Origin: Balneicella halophila
GTDB lineage: Bacteria; Bacteroidota; Bacteroidia; Bacteroidales; Balneicellaceae
Length of the DNA stretch: 64,000 nucleotides
Direction: 5' to 3'
Assembly: GCF_003096835.1 (NCBI RefSeq)
Contig: NZ_QENZ01000004.1
Location: 62,001-126,000 of the forward strand
The position numbers and the translations under genes are program-made. Position 1 is the stretch's first letter. Each line of letters opens with the position of its first letter. The notes under the pieces were generated by a model. The model searched no databases and was not told the DNA's origin. It worked only from the letters and a program-made list of their open reading frames with translations. This document shows positions 16,871-26,576 of the stretch, in pieces.

Positions 16871-17976
16871 TAGTAGAAATAAAAAATGCAGGCTTTGAGA
16901 ATAAAGGAGCAGAATTAATGCTTAGGACTATTATGCAAGTAATGGGAGATGAGCATACTTATGTTATGGAGTTTAATTTAAACTCTGCTCCTTATGAAAA
17001 AAGGGCTAGGCTTGGAATTTATCAGAAATCAGGAATAGTGAAGTTCGGTGTCCAATTTGATTGGTTTTTAGGATTATTGCCCCAAAAACTATTGAATATG
17101 TTGGGAATTATTCTAAATAAGGATATAGATGTTGTTTTTGATGCTTCTGGATTTGCTTATGGAACTCCATGGAATGATGACAATATAAAGAAGATATTAA
17201 CTGTTTCGAATAATACTAAGAGATATGATCAGAAACTAATATTTTTACCTCAAGCTTTTGGTAAGTTTGAAGGACGTCAGAGTCGCGAAAAAATGAAAAA
17301 GGTTTTTGAAAATGCTACTTTGATTTTTGCGAGAGATGAAATATCTTTAAAAAATATAGAGAATATAGCTCCTAAGGATAAGCTTTATTTGGCAAAAGAT
17401 TTTACTAATCTGCTAAAGGTAGAAAAGAATATAGAGGAAGTCAAGAATGCCGTAGTGGTTATACCTAATTGTAGAATGTTGGATAAGTCGGATGGAGATT
17501 TATACTTAAAATTGCTAGATAGGGTTATAGAGATTTTATCCGAAAAAGAGGAAAAAATTATACTCTTAAATCATGAAGGGAAAGGAGACTTGGCTTTATG
17601 TGAACAGTTATCAAAAAAATGGGGCAACTTAAAGATTATAAGAGGAGGAGATACTTTGTTTATAAAAAGCGCGATAGGAAGTAGTAAGGGGGTTATTTCA
17701 AGTCGTTTTCATGGTATTGTTAGTGGCTTATCACAAGGAGTGGTAACCATAGGAACTAGTTGGTCTCATAAGTATAAAGCCTTGTATCATGATTATAATT
17801 TTAATGATGGTTTGATTGATGACTTGGATATCAATGATGATGTTTTAATTGAAAAGTTGAGTTTTATACTTGATAATGAAAAAAGAAAAAAGATAGTTGG
17901 TAAACTTACTATGAAATCTAATGAATTGAATGACGAGAGTATGTCAATTTGGGAATTAATAAAAAGTATGTTATAA
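16867..17976 (+). CDS. Polysaccharide pyruvyl transferase family protein
   Basis: 369 residues without signal peptide. N-terminal IKNAGFENKGAELMLRTIM and C-terminal SSRFHGIVSGLSQGV are the family landmarks. CsaB/WcaK-type enzymes add ketal-linked pyruvate from phosphoenolpyruvate to a sugar of the repeat unit, giving the polymer negative charge. The gene overlaps the nitroreductase-like gene by 4 bases and is followed with no gap by a glycosyltransferase, so it is firmly part of the polysaccharide operon. Confidence 0.85.
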   Translation: MIVEIKNAGFENKGAELMLRTIMQVMGDEHTYVMEFNLNSAPYEKRARLGIYQKSGIVKFGVQFDWFLGLLPQKLLNMLGIILNKDIDVVFDASGFAYGTPWNDDNIKKILTVSNNTKRYDQKLIFLPQAFGKFEGRQSREKMKKVFENATLIFARDEISLKNIENIAPKDKLYLAKDFTNLLKVEKNIEEVKNAVVVIPNCRMLDKSDGDLYLKLLDRVIEILSEKEEKIILLNHEGKGDLALCEQLSKKWGNLKIIRGGDTLFIKSAIGSSKGVISSRFHGIVSGLSQGVVTIGTSWSHKYKALYHDYNFNDGLIDDLDINDDVLIEKLSFILDNEKRKKIVGKLTMKSNELNDESMSIWELIKSML

Positions 17977-18834
17977 ATGGATCAGCCTAAAGTAACAGTC
18001 TATATTCCAACCTATAATCGTAAAGGATTACTTGAAAGAGCAATTAATTCTGTCATTGGTCAAGACTATTCTAATATTGAGATTATTGTTGTTGATGATA
18101 ATTCTACAGATGGAACAGAGAGTTTTTTAGAAGAGAAATCAAAGGAAGTGGCTAACTTAAAATTTTTTGTAAAAAAACAAAATTCAGGCGCTTGTGCATC
18201 TAGAAATATAGCAATAGAAAATGCTACCGGTGATTTTATTACAGGATTAGATGATGATGATTATTTTTTACCCAATAGGATAAGTGATTTTGTTCATTTT
18301 TGGACTGAAAAAGAAAAAGAAACAGTCTTTTTATATAGTTCATATACTCTAAAAATAGGGGAATCTCATTTTACGAAAAGAGGTTTACGAAAAAAAAAGA
18401 TGGATTTTGATAGCCTTCTAAAGGTAAATGATGTTGGTAGTCAGGTGTTTATTGAAACTGAGGTGCTGAGAGAGAGAGGTTTTGATGAAAGATTACCAAT
18501 GTGGCAAGATTTTAAATGTTGGTTAGATATTTTGTCCGGGGGAGGTATAGCACAAGGAATCAATAACTATAGTTATGTTGTAGATATATCCCATGCACAC
18601 GAAAGAATATCTATGAAAAGGAAAGATAAATTGCTCATTGCTGAAGATATAATTAAAAGTAGTTTCCAGCTAGACAAGTATCAACGTTTATATTTGGAAA
18701 ATCATAAATGTAATTATGGAGTAGGATATAAAATGAATTTTAAAGAAGTTTTGTCCGTTTTGTTTAGGTTAGATTTTGATTTTTTCTTTAAATTTCGTTT
18801 TATAAAACAATATATAAAGACATTGAATAATTAG
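17977..18834 (+). CDS. Family 2 glycosyltransferase
   Basis: 285 residues. The GT-A nucleotide-binding half is clear: VTVYIPTYNRKGLLERAINS, then EIIVVDDNSTDGT, NSGACASRNIAI and the metal-binding DDDD in GLDDDDYF. It would transfer one sugar from a nucleotide donor onto the lipid-linked repeat unit on the cytoplasmic face. Donor and acceptor cannot be predicted. The ATG directly follows the stop of the pyruvyl transferase. Confidence 0.88.
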   Translation: MDQPKVTVYIPTYNRKGLLERAINSVIGQDYSNIEIIVVDDNSTDGTESFLEEKSKEVANLKFFVKKQNSGACASRNIAIENATGDFITGLDDDDYFLPNRISDFVHFWTEKEKETVFLYSSYTLKIGESHFTKRGLRKKKMDFDSLLKVNDVGSQVFIETEVLRERGFDERLPMWQDFKCWLDILSGGGIAQGINNYSYVVDISHAHERISMKRKDKLLIAEDIIKSSFQLDKYQRLYLENHKCNYGVGYKMNFKEVLSVLFRLDFDFFFKFRFIKQYIKTLNN

Positions 18835-18868
18835 TTGTTGTTTTTATTACTCAACATTGCTAGAGTTT

Positions 18869-19930
18869 ATGGAGTGGCTAAATGGCTGGTATATAGGTTT
18901 ATATTTCACTTTAATATTCTTTATCTTTCTGTCTATAGGTTTGAAGAATAGGAAGATTTTGGGAATATTTATTTGTATATTAATTCTATTTTCAGGTTTT
19001 AGGTATGGTGCGGGTATTGATTTTTTCATTTATGAGCATTTAGTCTTAGAAGGGATGGATTATGAGTTACAACGTATTGAACCGTTAAGTAGGCTTTTAA
19101 TGGTTGTGTCTAAGTATTTTGATGTTTCTTTTTTGTTTTTTTTATCTACGTCTTTTCTTTACATGTATTCAATTGTAATTGGGTTGAAGAGATTTGATTC
19201 ATATAGTGCATTTACTATATATATGTTTACATTGTTTACTTTGTCTTTTCTTAGCTCTTTTGGTTTTGTCAGACAATTCGTTGCTACAGGTATTTTATTT
19301 GTTGCCTTTTCTTATTTGTTTAGAGGGAAATCTAAAAGATTTATTCTTGTTTCTTTATTAGCAACTCTGTTTCATTATTCATCAATTGTATACGTTCTAT
19401 TTTATTTTATACGTTACTTTATACAGAGAAATTTTAAATTTTGGGTGTATGTTTTATTAATAATTGCGGGGTTGCTTTCTACGGAATTAATTTCTTTTTT
19501 AATTATCAAAATAGGATTTTATGCACATTATTTTCTATTCTACAGCGATGGAGAGGTTGCAGGTGTAAAAATATATTATAGTTTACTATTAGTTTCTCTT
19601 TCTATTCTTTTTGTTGAAACATTTTTTGTGAATAAGAAAAAAATAAATACACTATTATCTTATTCTAAGAATATGGTTTTTATTTCTCTTTTTATGTATA
19701 GTGCATTGTTGCCTTTTGGTGAAAAGTTTGTGAGAATAAGTTATTATCTCATTCCATTTTATTATGTTTGGGCTTATCAAATTTATAAGGGAATTTCATC
19801 TAAAGAAGTAAAGATAATATATTTGTTGTTTATAGTATTGATTTGTTCTTTCTATTATTTCTCGACATTGTATTTTGCTCAGTTTTCATCAAGGGGTGAT
19901 TTTCTGAATAATTTTAGATTAAATTTTTAG
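18869..19930 (+). CDS. EpsG-family polysaccharide polymerase (Wzy role)
   Basis: 353 residues with about 10 membrane helices. It carries the EpsG landmarks FRYGAGIDFFIYE near residue 50, GFVRQFVATG, and LLATLFHYSSIVYV. It is the only polytopic protein in the cluster other than the flippase and the dehydratase, so it is the likely Wzy polymerase that joins repeat units in the periplasm. A frame-open TTG lies 12 bases upstream (18857), but the ATG at 18869 is preferred. Very AT-rich coding sequence, as usual for Wzy genes. Confidence 0.82.
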   Translation: MEWLNGWYIGLYFTLIFFIFLSIGLKNRKILGIFICILILFSGFRYGAGIDFFIYEHLVLEGMDYELQRIEPLSRLLMVVSKYFDVSFLFFLSTSFLYMYSIVIGLKRFDSYSAFTIYMFTLFTLSFLSSFGFVRQFVATGILFVAFSYLFRGKSKRFILVSLLATLFHYSSIVYVLFYFIRYFIQRNFKFWVYVLLIIAGLLSTELISFLIIKIGFYAHYFLFYSDGEVAGVKIYYSLLLVSLSILFVETFFVNKKKINTLLSYSKNMVFISLFMYSALLPFGEKFVRISYYLIPFYYVWAYQIYKGISSKEVKIIYLLFIVLICSFYYFSTLYFAQFSSRGDFLNNFRLNF

Positions 19931-19932
19931 AT

Positions 19933-20736
19933 ATGTATATTGAATTCCTAATATCAACAATGAATAGAAAAGATTTCTCTTTTATTCATGAGATGTTTAA
20001 GAATGTACAAGCAGAAGATTTTGCAGTACTTGTTATTAATCAATGTACTAATATAGCATTAGAAGAAGTTAAAGATTGCGATTTTAGAAATACAAGAGTT
20101 ATATCTGTATTAGATAAAGGTTTGTCTAAAAGTAGAAACTTGGCGTTGAAAAATGCGATGGGTGAAATTTGTGTCTTAACTGATGACGATGTTGTGTATG
20201 AAACGAATGTTATTAAGAGTATAACAAAAGGTTTTGAAAAAGAAATTGATGTTTTAACATTTCAAGCCTCTTATGTAAACGGGAAACCTTTTAAGAAGTA
20301 TAGTGAGGTTGGTTTTTATCATAACTTTCGTTCAATAATGAAAATATCTTCCATTGAATGTGCATTTAGGTTAGATTTTTTAAGGAAGACAGGAGTAAAA
20401 TTTGATGAGTTATTTGGACTTGGCACTAATTTTCAAGCTTGTGAAGAAAATATATTTTTTTTAGACTTATTAAATCAGAAGGCTAGGATGCTTTATGAGC
20501 CATTAAAGCTAGTCGTTCACCCATATGAAGAGACAGGGGGAGTGCTAAATGAAAAAGGTGTATATACAAGAGGTGCTGTTTTTTATAGAATGTTTGGACT
20601 CTCAGGACTTATTATAGCTTGGCTTTTTGTTCTTAAAAAAAAGGAAGTAATAAAAAAAGAAAAAATATCATTATTTTATTCTTTCAGGTTAATATGGAAA
20701 GGATTTTGGGATTATAGCAAAATAGAGAAAAAATAA
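19933..20736 (+). CDS. Glycosyltransferase family 2-like protein
   Basis: 267 residues. The start MYIEFLISTMNRKDF is a diverged GT-A opening, followed by LDKGLSKSRNLALKNA and the acidic LTDDDVV at the metal site. EENIFFLDLL and a hydrophobic helix (about 218-235) follow. It resembles the branch of GT2 enzymes that begin with STMNR or STYNR and act on surface polysaccharides. Donor unknown. It begins 2 bases after the polymerase stop. Confidence 0.75.
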   Translation: MYIEFLISTMNRKDFSFIHEMFKNVQAEDFAVLVINQCTNIALEEVKDCDFRNTRVISVLDKGLSKSRNLALKNAMGEICVLTDDDVVYETNVIKSITKGFEKEIDVLTFQASYVNGKPFKKYSEVGFYHNFRSIMKISSIECAFRLDFLRKTGVKFDELFGLGTNFQACEENIFFLDLLNQKARMLYEPLKLVVHPYEETGGVLNEKGVYTRGAVFYRMFGLSGLIIAWLFVLKKKEVIKKEKISLFYSFRLIWKGFWDYSKIEKK

Positions 20737-20790
20737 ATAGTTTCTGTTAGTAAATAGAGTTTTGTAGGTTGTTTTTTTATTGAATGTAAA

Positions 20791-21549
20791 ATGAAAGAAA
20801 ATAGTAAAGTGTCAATTATAACACCATCGTATAATTCTGAGATGTATATATCAGAAACTATTGAGGCTATTATCAATCAAACATATCGAAATTGGGAACT
20901 TCTGATTACAGATGATTGCTCTAGTGATAACACCAAAGAAATTGTACGGAATTATCAAGAGAACGATAGCAGAATAAAGTTTTTCCAGTTAAAAAAAAAT
21001 TTAGGTGCAGGAATTGCTCGAAATAATTCTATTGAGAAAGCAAGGGGAAGATATATTGCTTTTTGTGATAGTGATGATGTTTGGAAACCTGATAAGTTAA
21101 CCAAACAAATAGAATTTATGGAGAGAAATGCTTTAGCTTTTACCTATGGTGCTTATCAGAAAATGAATAAAGAAGGTAAAAAAGGAGCAATATTTTACCC
21201 TCCTGAATGTATTTCTTTTAAAGATTTGTTAAAAACATGTTCTATTGGTTGTCTCACTGCAGTTTATGATATTGATAAATTAGGAAAGATGTTTATGCCT
21301 TCAATAAGGAAAAGACAAGATTATGCACTATGGCTTGAAATACATAAAAAAATAAAATGCTCTAAAGGAATTGTTGATGAGCCACTAGCATTTTATCGAG
21401 TTCGATCAAACTCAATTTCTAGTAACAAATTAAAAGCCGCACAATACTATTTTAGAGTATTAAAAGAATATGGAGATGTTAATTTTGTACAAAGTTTTTA
21501 TTATTTCTTTTATTATATAATTAAAGGAACTCTAAAATATTTTAAATAA
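20791..21549 (+). CDS. Family 2 glycosyltransferase (TuaG-like)
   Basis: 252 residues with a textbook GT2 domain: VSIITPSYNSEMYISETIEA, LITDDCSSDNT, NLGAGIARNNSIE, and the metal-binding DSDD in AFCDSDDVWKPDK. RQDYALWLEI and PLAFYRVRSNSIS are the C-terminal landmarks of the TuaG-like group. It likely adds an early sugar of the repeat unit. It is preceded by 54 and followed by 74 non-coding bases, the loosest spacing in the cluster. Confidence 0.88.
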   Translation: MKENSKVSIITPSYNSEMYISETIEAIINQTYRNWELLITDDCSSDNTKEIVRNYQENDSRIKFFQLKKNLGAGIARNNSIEKARGRYIAFCDSDDVWKPDKLTKQIEFMERNALAFTYGAYQKMNKEGKKGAIFYPPECISFKDLLKTCSIGCLTAVYDIDKLGKMFMPSIRKRQDYALWLEIHKKIKCSKGIVDEPLAFYRVRSNSISSNKLKAAQYYFRVLKEYGDVNFVQSFYYFFYYIIKGTLKYFK

Positions 21550-21623
21550 AAAAGATATGTGCAAATAATAAAAGAACAAGAGTATAAAATGGAAATAATT
21601 TTAATTTTTTTAGAAAATAGATA

Positions 21624-22565
21624 ATGAAAATCCTCATCACAGGCATACAAGGTTTTGTAGGCTCTAACTTTACTCGAGATTGGAGGGAACAACATACATT
21701 ATATGGCTTAGATATAAATCAAAAGTCTAAAGACGGAGTGTCTCAAATCTTTTCATGGGATGATTTGAAAGACATTCCGAAGGTAGATTCGATTGTGCAT
21801 CTCGCAGGTAAAGCACACGATACTAAGAATAAGAGTTTAGCACAAGATTATTTTGATATAAATACAGAATTAACAAAGAAAATCTTTGATTATTTCTTGC
21901 AGTCAGACAGTAAAAAATTCATTTTTTTTAGTTCAGTAAAGGCTGTGGCTGATAGCGTTAATGGAGAGGTGCTGACAGAAGAAGTTATTCCTAATCCTGT
22001 AGGACCTTATGGAGAATCAAAGGTTAAGGCAGAAGAATACATTTTAGAAAAGCTTTCTATTGATGAAAAATCAGGAAAGCAAGTTTATATTATGCGCCCT
22101 TGTATGATTTACGGTGAAGGGAATAAAGGAAATTTAAACTTGCTGTATAAAGTAGTAAATAAAGGTGTTCCCTGGCCATTGGGAGCTTATGAAAATAAAC
22201 GCTCTTTTTGTAGTATTGAGAATATCTCGTATGTTGTGGGTGAGTTTGTCAAAAGAGAAGGTCTTAAAAGTGGTATCTATAATGTATGTGATGATGAGAC
22301 TCTTTCCACGAATGAACTTATTGAGCTTATAGCACAATCATTAGATAAATCTGCTCATATTTTGAGATTGCCTAAGTTTTCTATCAATGCATTGGCAACA
22401 ATAGGAAGTATATTACATTTGCCGTTAACAAAAGATAGATTACACAAATTAACAGAAAACTATATAGTCTCCAATAAAAAGGTGAAGCGGGAGTTGGGTA
22501 TTGTAGAAATGCCTATAAGAGCACAAGAGGGATTTGCCAAAACATTTGAAAGTTTTAATAAGTAG
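21624..22565 (+). CDS. NAD-dependent epimerase/dehydratase (partner of the initiating sugar transferase)
   Basis: 313 residues of the extended SDR type. The NAD motif GIQGFVGSNF is near residues 7-16, the serine in FFSSVKAVAD, and the YGESK catalytic Tyr-Lys pair follows. It resembles the epimerase that in many Bacteroidetes clusters directly precedes a short initiating sugar transferase. That context suggests it prepares the first sugar, for example a UDP-GlcNAc-derived amino sugar, but the product is not certain. Its gene is 5 bases from the transferase. Confidence 0.82.
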   Translation: MKILITGIQGFVGSNFTRDWREQHTLYGLDINQKSKDGVSQIFSWDDLKDIPKVDSIVHLAGKAHDTKNKSLAQDYFDINTELTKKIFDYFLQSDSKKFIFFSSVKAVADSVNGEVLTEEVIPNPVGPYGESKVKAEEYILEKLSIDEKSGKQVYIMRPCMIYGEGNKGNLNLLYKVVNKGVPWPLGAYENKRSFCSIENISYVVGEFVKREGLKSGIYNVCDDETLSTNELIELIAQSLDKSAHILRLPKFSINALATIGSILHLPLTKDRLHKLTENYIVSNKKVKRELGIVEMPIRAQEGFAKTFESFNK

Positions 22566-22570
22566 AGATT

Positions 22571-23122
22571 ATGATACGTACTTTTGATTTTATATTTTCA
22601 TTCTTTGGGTTATTGTTTTTATCTCTACTTTTATTGATTCTATTTATCTTAGGTTTATTTGATACAGGCTCACCAATTTTTGTACAGGAACGTATGGGAA
22701 AGTATAAAAAGGCATTTAAATTAATAAAATTTAGAACGATGAGTATTGATACTCAATCTGTAGCATCTCATCTAGCCAGCAAGTCATCGATTACAAAATT
22801 TGGAGCATTTTTACGAAGAACGAAATTAGATGAATTACCCCAATTGGTTAATGTGCTGAAGGGTGATATGAGTTTAGTGGGACCCAGACCAAATCTCTAC
22901 AATCAATTAGAATTAATTGAAGAAAGGGATAAAAGAGGGGTATATACTGTTTTGCCTGGTATAACAGGCTTATCCCAAATTAATGAAATTGATATGTCAA
23001 CACCTAAAAAGTTGGCTATCACGGATGCAAAAATGATAGAGCGATATAGTGTTAAAGATTATTTTAAATACATTTTTGCTACTGTTACTGGAAGGGGACA
23101 AGGTGATCGTGTTAAATATTAA
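22571..23122 (+). CDS. Initiating undecaprenyl-phosphate sugar-1-phosphate transferase (PglC-like, short form)
   Basis: 183 residues with one N-terminal re-entrant membrane helix (about 8-30) followed by the conserved FVQERMGKY, LIKFRTM, RRTKLDELPQL and GDMSLVGPRP motifs of monotopic phosphoglycosyl transferases; the Asp-Glu in LDELPQ is the catalytic pair. It attaches the first sugar-1-phosphate to undecaprenyl phosphate at the inner membrane. The length is that of the minimal PglC form rather than the long WbaP/WcaJ form. Confidence 0.92.
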   Translation: MIRTFDFIFSFFGLLFLSLLLLILFILGLFDTGSPIFVQERMGKYKKAFKLIKFRTMSIDTQSVASHLASKSSITKFGAFLRRTKLDELPQLVNVLKGDMSLVGPRPNLYNQLELIEERDKRGVYTVLPGITGLSQINEIDMSTPKKLAITDAKMIERYSVKDYFKYIFATVTGRGQGDRVKY

Positions 23123-23218
23123 TTAGATTATTCCTACATTTACAAGAAAATTGTTAAAAAGGCACAAAGTTTGTTAACGTTAAGGTAATATTGTTTTCTC
23201 ACTGATTTTTAATAGCCA

Positions 23219-25114
23219 ATGGACTTGCATTTATTTAAAGGTGTAATAAGCCGAAACGTTCCACGCTGGATAGTGTTGTTAATAGATACGCATATATCTG
23301 TTAATGCATTTGTTTTTGCTTATTTCATTAGGAATAACCTCTCATTAGACTTCGATTTTACGAAGATGATGAAGCAGGTTCCTATCATAGCTATTATTTC
23401 TATTATCGCATTTCTAATAGTAAAGCTCCATAAAGGGATCGTTAGGCACGTTGGTACAAAAGATGTTGAGAATGTTCTCAAATCATCTTTATTAATTACA
23501 TTTATTCTTCTTATAATTACTTATATCAGCAGATATATTGTTCACATCGATGTCCTTAATCTCAGTTTATCTATTTTGTTAATTCATTTTTTATTAAATG
23601 TTGTTTTTCTTTCTTTTGCTAGATACATCTTTAAATACATTTATCATAAAATGACAGGAACCTTAGGAACATCACACAATGTGATGATTTACGGAGCTGG
23701 TGATGCGGGGATTTTAACCTCATCAGTTTTTAAAGATGGAAAGGAGGGAGACAGTAAAGTGATAGGTTTTATTGATGATGATAACAGAAAGGTAGGCAAT
23801 AAAATCAACGGAGTTCCAATATATCCCACAAGTTCTTTGACTAAAGACTTTGTACGGTGCAAGAATTTGAAAGAGATAATCATATCTGTACAGAAAATTT
23901 CTTCTGAAAGAATGCTAGAAATAACAGATAAATGTTCTGAGTTAGGTATAAAGGTGAAAATTGTACCGCCAATTGAACATTGGATGAATGGTGTGTTAGA
24001 GGCAAAGCAAATTAAACAAATAAATATAGAAGATTTATTAGGACGTGAAGCCATTCAAATCGAAAATCCTACATTAGAAAAAGAATTCAGGAATAAAACC
24101 ATTTTAATTACTGGAGCTGCAGGCTCTATTGGAAGTGAAATAGCGAAGCAAATCTCTCGTTACGAATACAAAAAAATCGTTTTATTAGATATGGGAGAGT
24201 CAGCTTTGTTTAATCTGCAACAATATTTTGCAGGTAAAGGGCTTAGAGATATTGAATGTATAGTGAGCGATACGAGAAATGCGAAGAGAATGGATTTGTT
24301 ATACTCAAGATTTCCCCCTGATATTGTTTTCCATGCATCAGCTTATAAGCATGTCCCTTTCATGGAAGAAAACCCATATGAAGCCGTAAAAACGAATGTT
24401 TGTGGAACTCAAATAATGGCTGATTTAGCCATAAAATATGGGGTAGGAAAATTTGTGATGGTTTCTACTGATAAGGCTGTAAACCCAACTAATGTAATGG
24501 GCGCAACTAAGCGACTTGCAGAATTATATGTCAGTGCACTTAAGGATGAAAGCAAAACAAAATTTATAACGACCCGGTTTGGAAATGTTTTGGGTTCTAA
24601 TGGTTCTGTAATTCCTACGTTCAAGGCACAAATAAAAGAAGGAGGGCCTCTTACTGTTACTCATAAAGATATTACTCGTTTTTTTATGACCATACCAGAA
24701 GCTTGTCGTTTGGTGTTAGAAGCAGGCGCTATGGGGCATGGAGGCGAAATTTTTGTTTTTGATATGGGGAAGTCTGTCAAGATATTTGATCTTGCAGTGA
24801 AAATGATTAAATTATCTGGCTTAAGGTATCCAGAAGATATTGACATAAAAATTATTGGGTTACGCCCTGGAGAGAAAATTTATGAAGAGGTGTTATCTAA
24901 TGAGGAAAATACATTGCCAACATACCATGATAGAATTAAGATTGCAAAAATTCGTGAAGTGGATCACCAACAAACACAAAGAGATATAAGAAAGCTATGT
25001 AATATCAACAATGGTATGGACAGAATGGAAATTGTGGGTGAGATGAAAAAGATTTTGCCTGAATTTATCTCAAATAATTCCGAATTCAGTATCTTAGACA
25101 AAAAAGAAGTATAG
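23219..25114 (+). CDS. Membrane nucleoside-diphosphate-sugar 4,6-dehydratase (CapD/PglF/WbpM-like)
   Basis: 631 residues: four hydrophobic segments within the first 135 residues, a first Rossmann domain (IYGAGDAG, 158-164), and a second catalytic SDR domain ([10 protein letters not shown], 298-307) with [13 protein letters not shown] and [17 protein letters not shown] (416-432). As in WbpM/PglF, Met replaces the usual catalytic Tyr and the Thr-Asp-Lys triad acts instead. The family converts UDP-GlcNAc to a 4-keto-6-deoxy sugar. A gap of 96 bases before the gene holds a perfect palindrome TTAACGTTAA at 23174-23183 but no convincing promoter. Confidence 0.92.
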   Translation: MDLHLFKGVISRNVPRWIVLLIDTHISVNAFVFAYFIRNNLSLDFDFTKMMKQVPIIAIISIIAFLIVKLHKGIVRHVGTKDVENVLKSSLLITFILLIITYISRYIVHIDVLNLSLSILLIHFLLNVVFLSFARYIFKYIYHKMTGTLGTSHNVMIYGAGDAGILTSSVFKDGKEGDSKVIGFIDDDNRKVGNKINGVPIYPTSSLTKDFVRCKNLKEIIISVQKISSERMLEITDKCSELGIKVKIVPPIEHWMNGVLEAKQIKQINIEDLLGREAIQIENPTLEKEFRNKTILITGAAGSIGSEIAKQISRYEYKKIVLLDMGESALFNLQQYFAGKGLRDIECIVSDTRNAKRMDLLYSRFPPDIVFHASAYKHVPFMEENPYEAVKTNVCGTQIMADLAIKYGVGKFVMVSTDKAVNPTNVMGATKRLAELYVSALKDESKTKFITTRFGNVLGSNGSVIPTFKAQIKEGGPLTVTHKDITRFFMTIPEACRLVLEAGAMGHGGEIFVFDMGKSVKIFDLAVKMIKLSGLRYPEDIDIKIIGLRPGEKIYEEVLSNEENTLPTYHDRIKIAKIREVDHQQTQRDIRKLCNINNGMDRMEIVGEMKKILPEFISNNSEFSILDKKEV

Positions 25115-25118
25115 CTTA

Positions 25119-25988
25119 ATGAAAGGAATTGTTCTTGCTGGTGGATCCGGCACACGTTTGTATCCCTTAACCGCAGGAGTCTCAAAACAATTATTGCCTA
25201 TTTATGATAAACCGATGATTTATTATCCGATTTCGGTACTCATGATGGCAGGTATTAGAGAAATATTAATTATTTCGACTTCACAAGATTTACCTCTTTT
25301 TCAAAGAATGTTAGGAACAGGAACTCAGTTAGGACTTGAATTTAGCTATGCAGAACAACCTAAACCAGAGGGGATAGCACAAGCATTTATTATTGGAGAA
25401 GATTTTATAGGAAGTGATGATGTGTGTTTAGTTTTGGGTGATAATATTTTCTATGGTTATGGACTTACAGAATTATTGCTTTCGGCAGAGGAAACAGTGA
25501 AGGAAGAAAGCAAAGGAGTAATATTTGGCTATAATGTAAGTAATCCCTCGCGCTACGGTGTCGCTGGTTTTGATGAGCACGGCAACGTAACCTCAATAGA
25601 AGAAAAGCCAAAGAATCCAAAATCGAACTTTGCTGTTGTAGGTTTGTATTTTTATCCTAATAATGTGGTAGAGATTGCAAAAAAGATAAAACCCTCCTCA
25701 CGTGGCGAGTTGGAAATCACGACCGTAAATCAAGAATTTTTGCATAATGAGCAATTAAAGGTAGAGTTAATGGGAAGAGGATTTGCATGGTTAGATACAG
25801 GGACACATGAGTCTTTATTGGAAGCAGGACAGTTTGTTGAGACCATTGAAAAGCGTACAGGTTTAAAGATAGGTTGCATTGAGGAAATAGCTTATAAAAA
25901 AGATTATATTGATGTTAAGAAACTTAAGGAATTAGCAAAACCTATCTCACATAGCGATTATGGTCGTTATCTTTTATCGATAATTTAA
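25119..25988 (+). CDS. rmlA: Glucose-1-phosphate thymidylyltransferase
   Basis: 289 residues of normal length. It starts with the nucleotidyltransferase signature [16 protein letters not shown], then [24 protein letters not shown] and [10 protein letters not shown]. It makes dTDP-glucose, the first step of dTDP-L-rhamnose synthesis. The complete set rmlA-C-D-B follows in order with short gaps, so the polysaccharide or another envelope glycan very likely contains rhamnose or another dTDP-6-deoxysugar. Confidence 0.97.
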   Translation: MKGIVLAGGSGTRLYPLTAGVSKQLLPIYDKPMIYYPISVLMMAGIREILIISTSQDLPLFQRMLGTGTQLGLEFSYAEQPKPEGIAQAFIIGEDFIGSDDVCLVLGDNIFYGYGLTELLLSAEETVKEESKGVIFGYNVSNPSRYGVAGFDEHGNVTSIEEKPKNPKSNFAVVGLYFYPNNVVEIAKKIKPSSRGELEITTVNQEFLHNEQLKVELMGRGFAWLDTGTHESLLEAGQFVETIEKRTGLKIGCIEEIAYKKDYIDVKKLKELAKPISHSDYGRYLLSII

Positions 25989-26021
25989 TATTATTTCTTC
26001 TAAATTGACTATTTTTACTCT

Positions 26022-26564
26022 ATGAAAATAGTAAACACAAGTATTGAAGGCGTTAAAATATTTATCCCCACTGTTTTTACAGATAATAGAGGATATTTTG
26101 CAGAGACTTTCCGTGAAGAAATTATTCACAAAGAAACAAATACTACTTTTATTCAAGAAAATGAATCTTTCTCCAAAAAAGGAGTACTCAGGGGTTTGCA
26201 TTATCAGCAGGAACCTTATGCTCAAGCGAAACTGGTACGTTGTGTTTTAGGAGAGGTCTATGATGTAGCTGTTGATTTACGAAAAAGTTCTCTGACTTTT
26301 GGAAAATATATTGCCGAGAAGTTATCAGGAGAGAATAAAAAACAATTATTTATCCCAAGAGGATTTGCTCATGGATTCGTTGTGTTAAGTGATTGGGCAA
26401 TTGTGGTATATAAAGTTGATAATTATTACCATAAAGAATCTGAAGTAACGATTTGCTACAATGATGATAATCTAAATATCGATTGGGGTTTGTCCGATGA
26501 GGATTTCATATTATCAGAAAAGGATAAGAATGGTATTTCTATTGATAAAGTTCCCTTGTTTTAA
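26022..26564 (+). CDS. rmlC: dTDP-4-dehydrorhamnose 3,5-epimerase
   Basis: 180 residues with the cupin landmarks FTDNRGYFAETF, GVLRGLHYQQEP (catalytic His), GEVYDVAVDLRK and FIPRGFAHGFVVLSD. It epimerises C3 and C5 of dTDP-4-keto-6-deoxyglucose. Third enzyme of the dTDP-rhamnose pathway, 33 bases after rmlA. Confidence 0.97.
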   Translation: MKIVNTSIEGVKIFIPTVFTDNRGYFAETFREEIIHKETNTTFIQENESFSKKGVLRGLHYQQEPYAQAKLVRCVLGEVYDVAVDLRKSSLTFGKYIAEKLSGENKKQLFIPRGFAHGFVVLSDWAIVVYKVDNYYHKESEVTICYNDDNLNIDWGLSDEDFILSEKDKNGISIDKVPLF

Positions 26565-26576
26565 TCAAATGCAGTA

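Noticed and set aside
21589-21624. Eleven-codon upstream reading frame ending in TAATG at the epimerase start
   Set aside because: The peptide (MEIILIFLENR) has no attenuator-like codon run or hairpin; such short frames are expected by chance in very AT-rich DNA.
23174-23183. Perfect palindrome TTAACGTTAA before the 4,6-dehydratase gene
   Set aside because: Ten bases of palindrome are common in AT-rich sequence, there is no second copy near, and no promoter is convincing around it; mentioned only in the gene entry.
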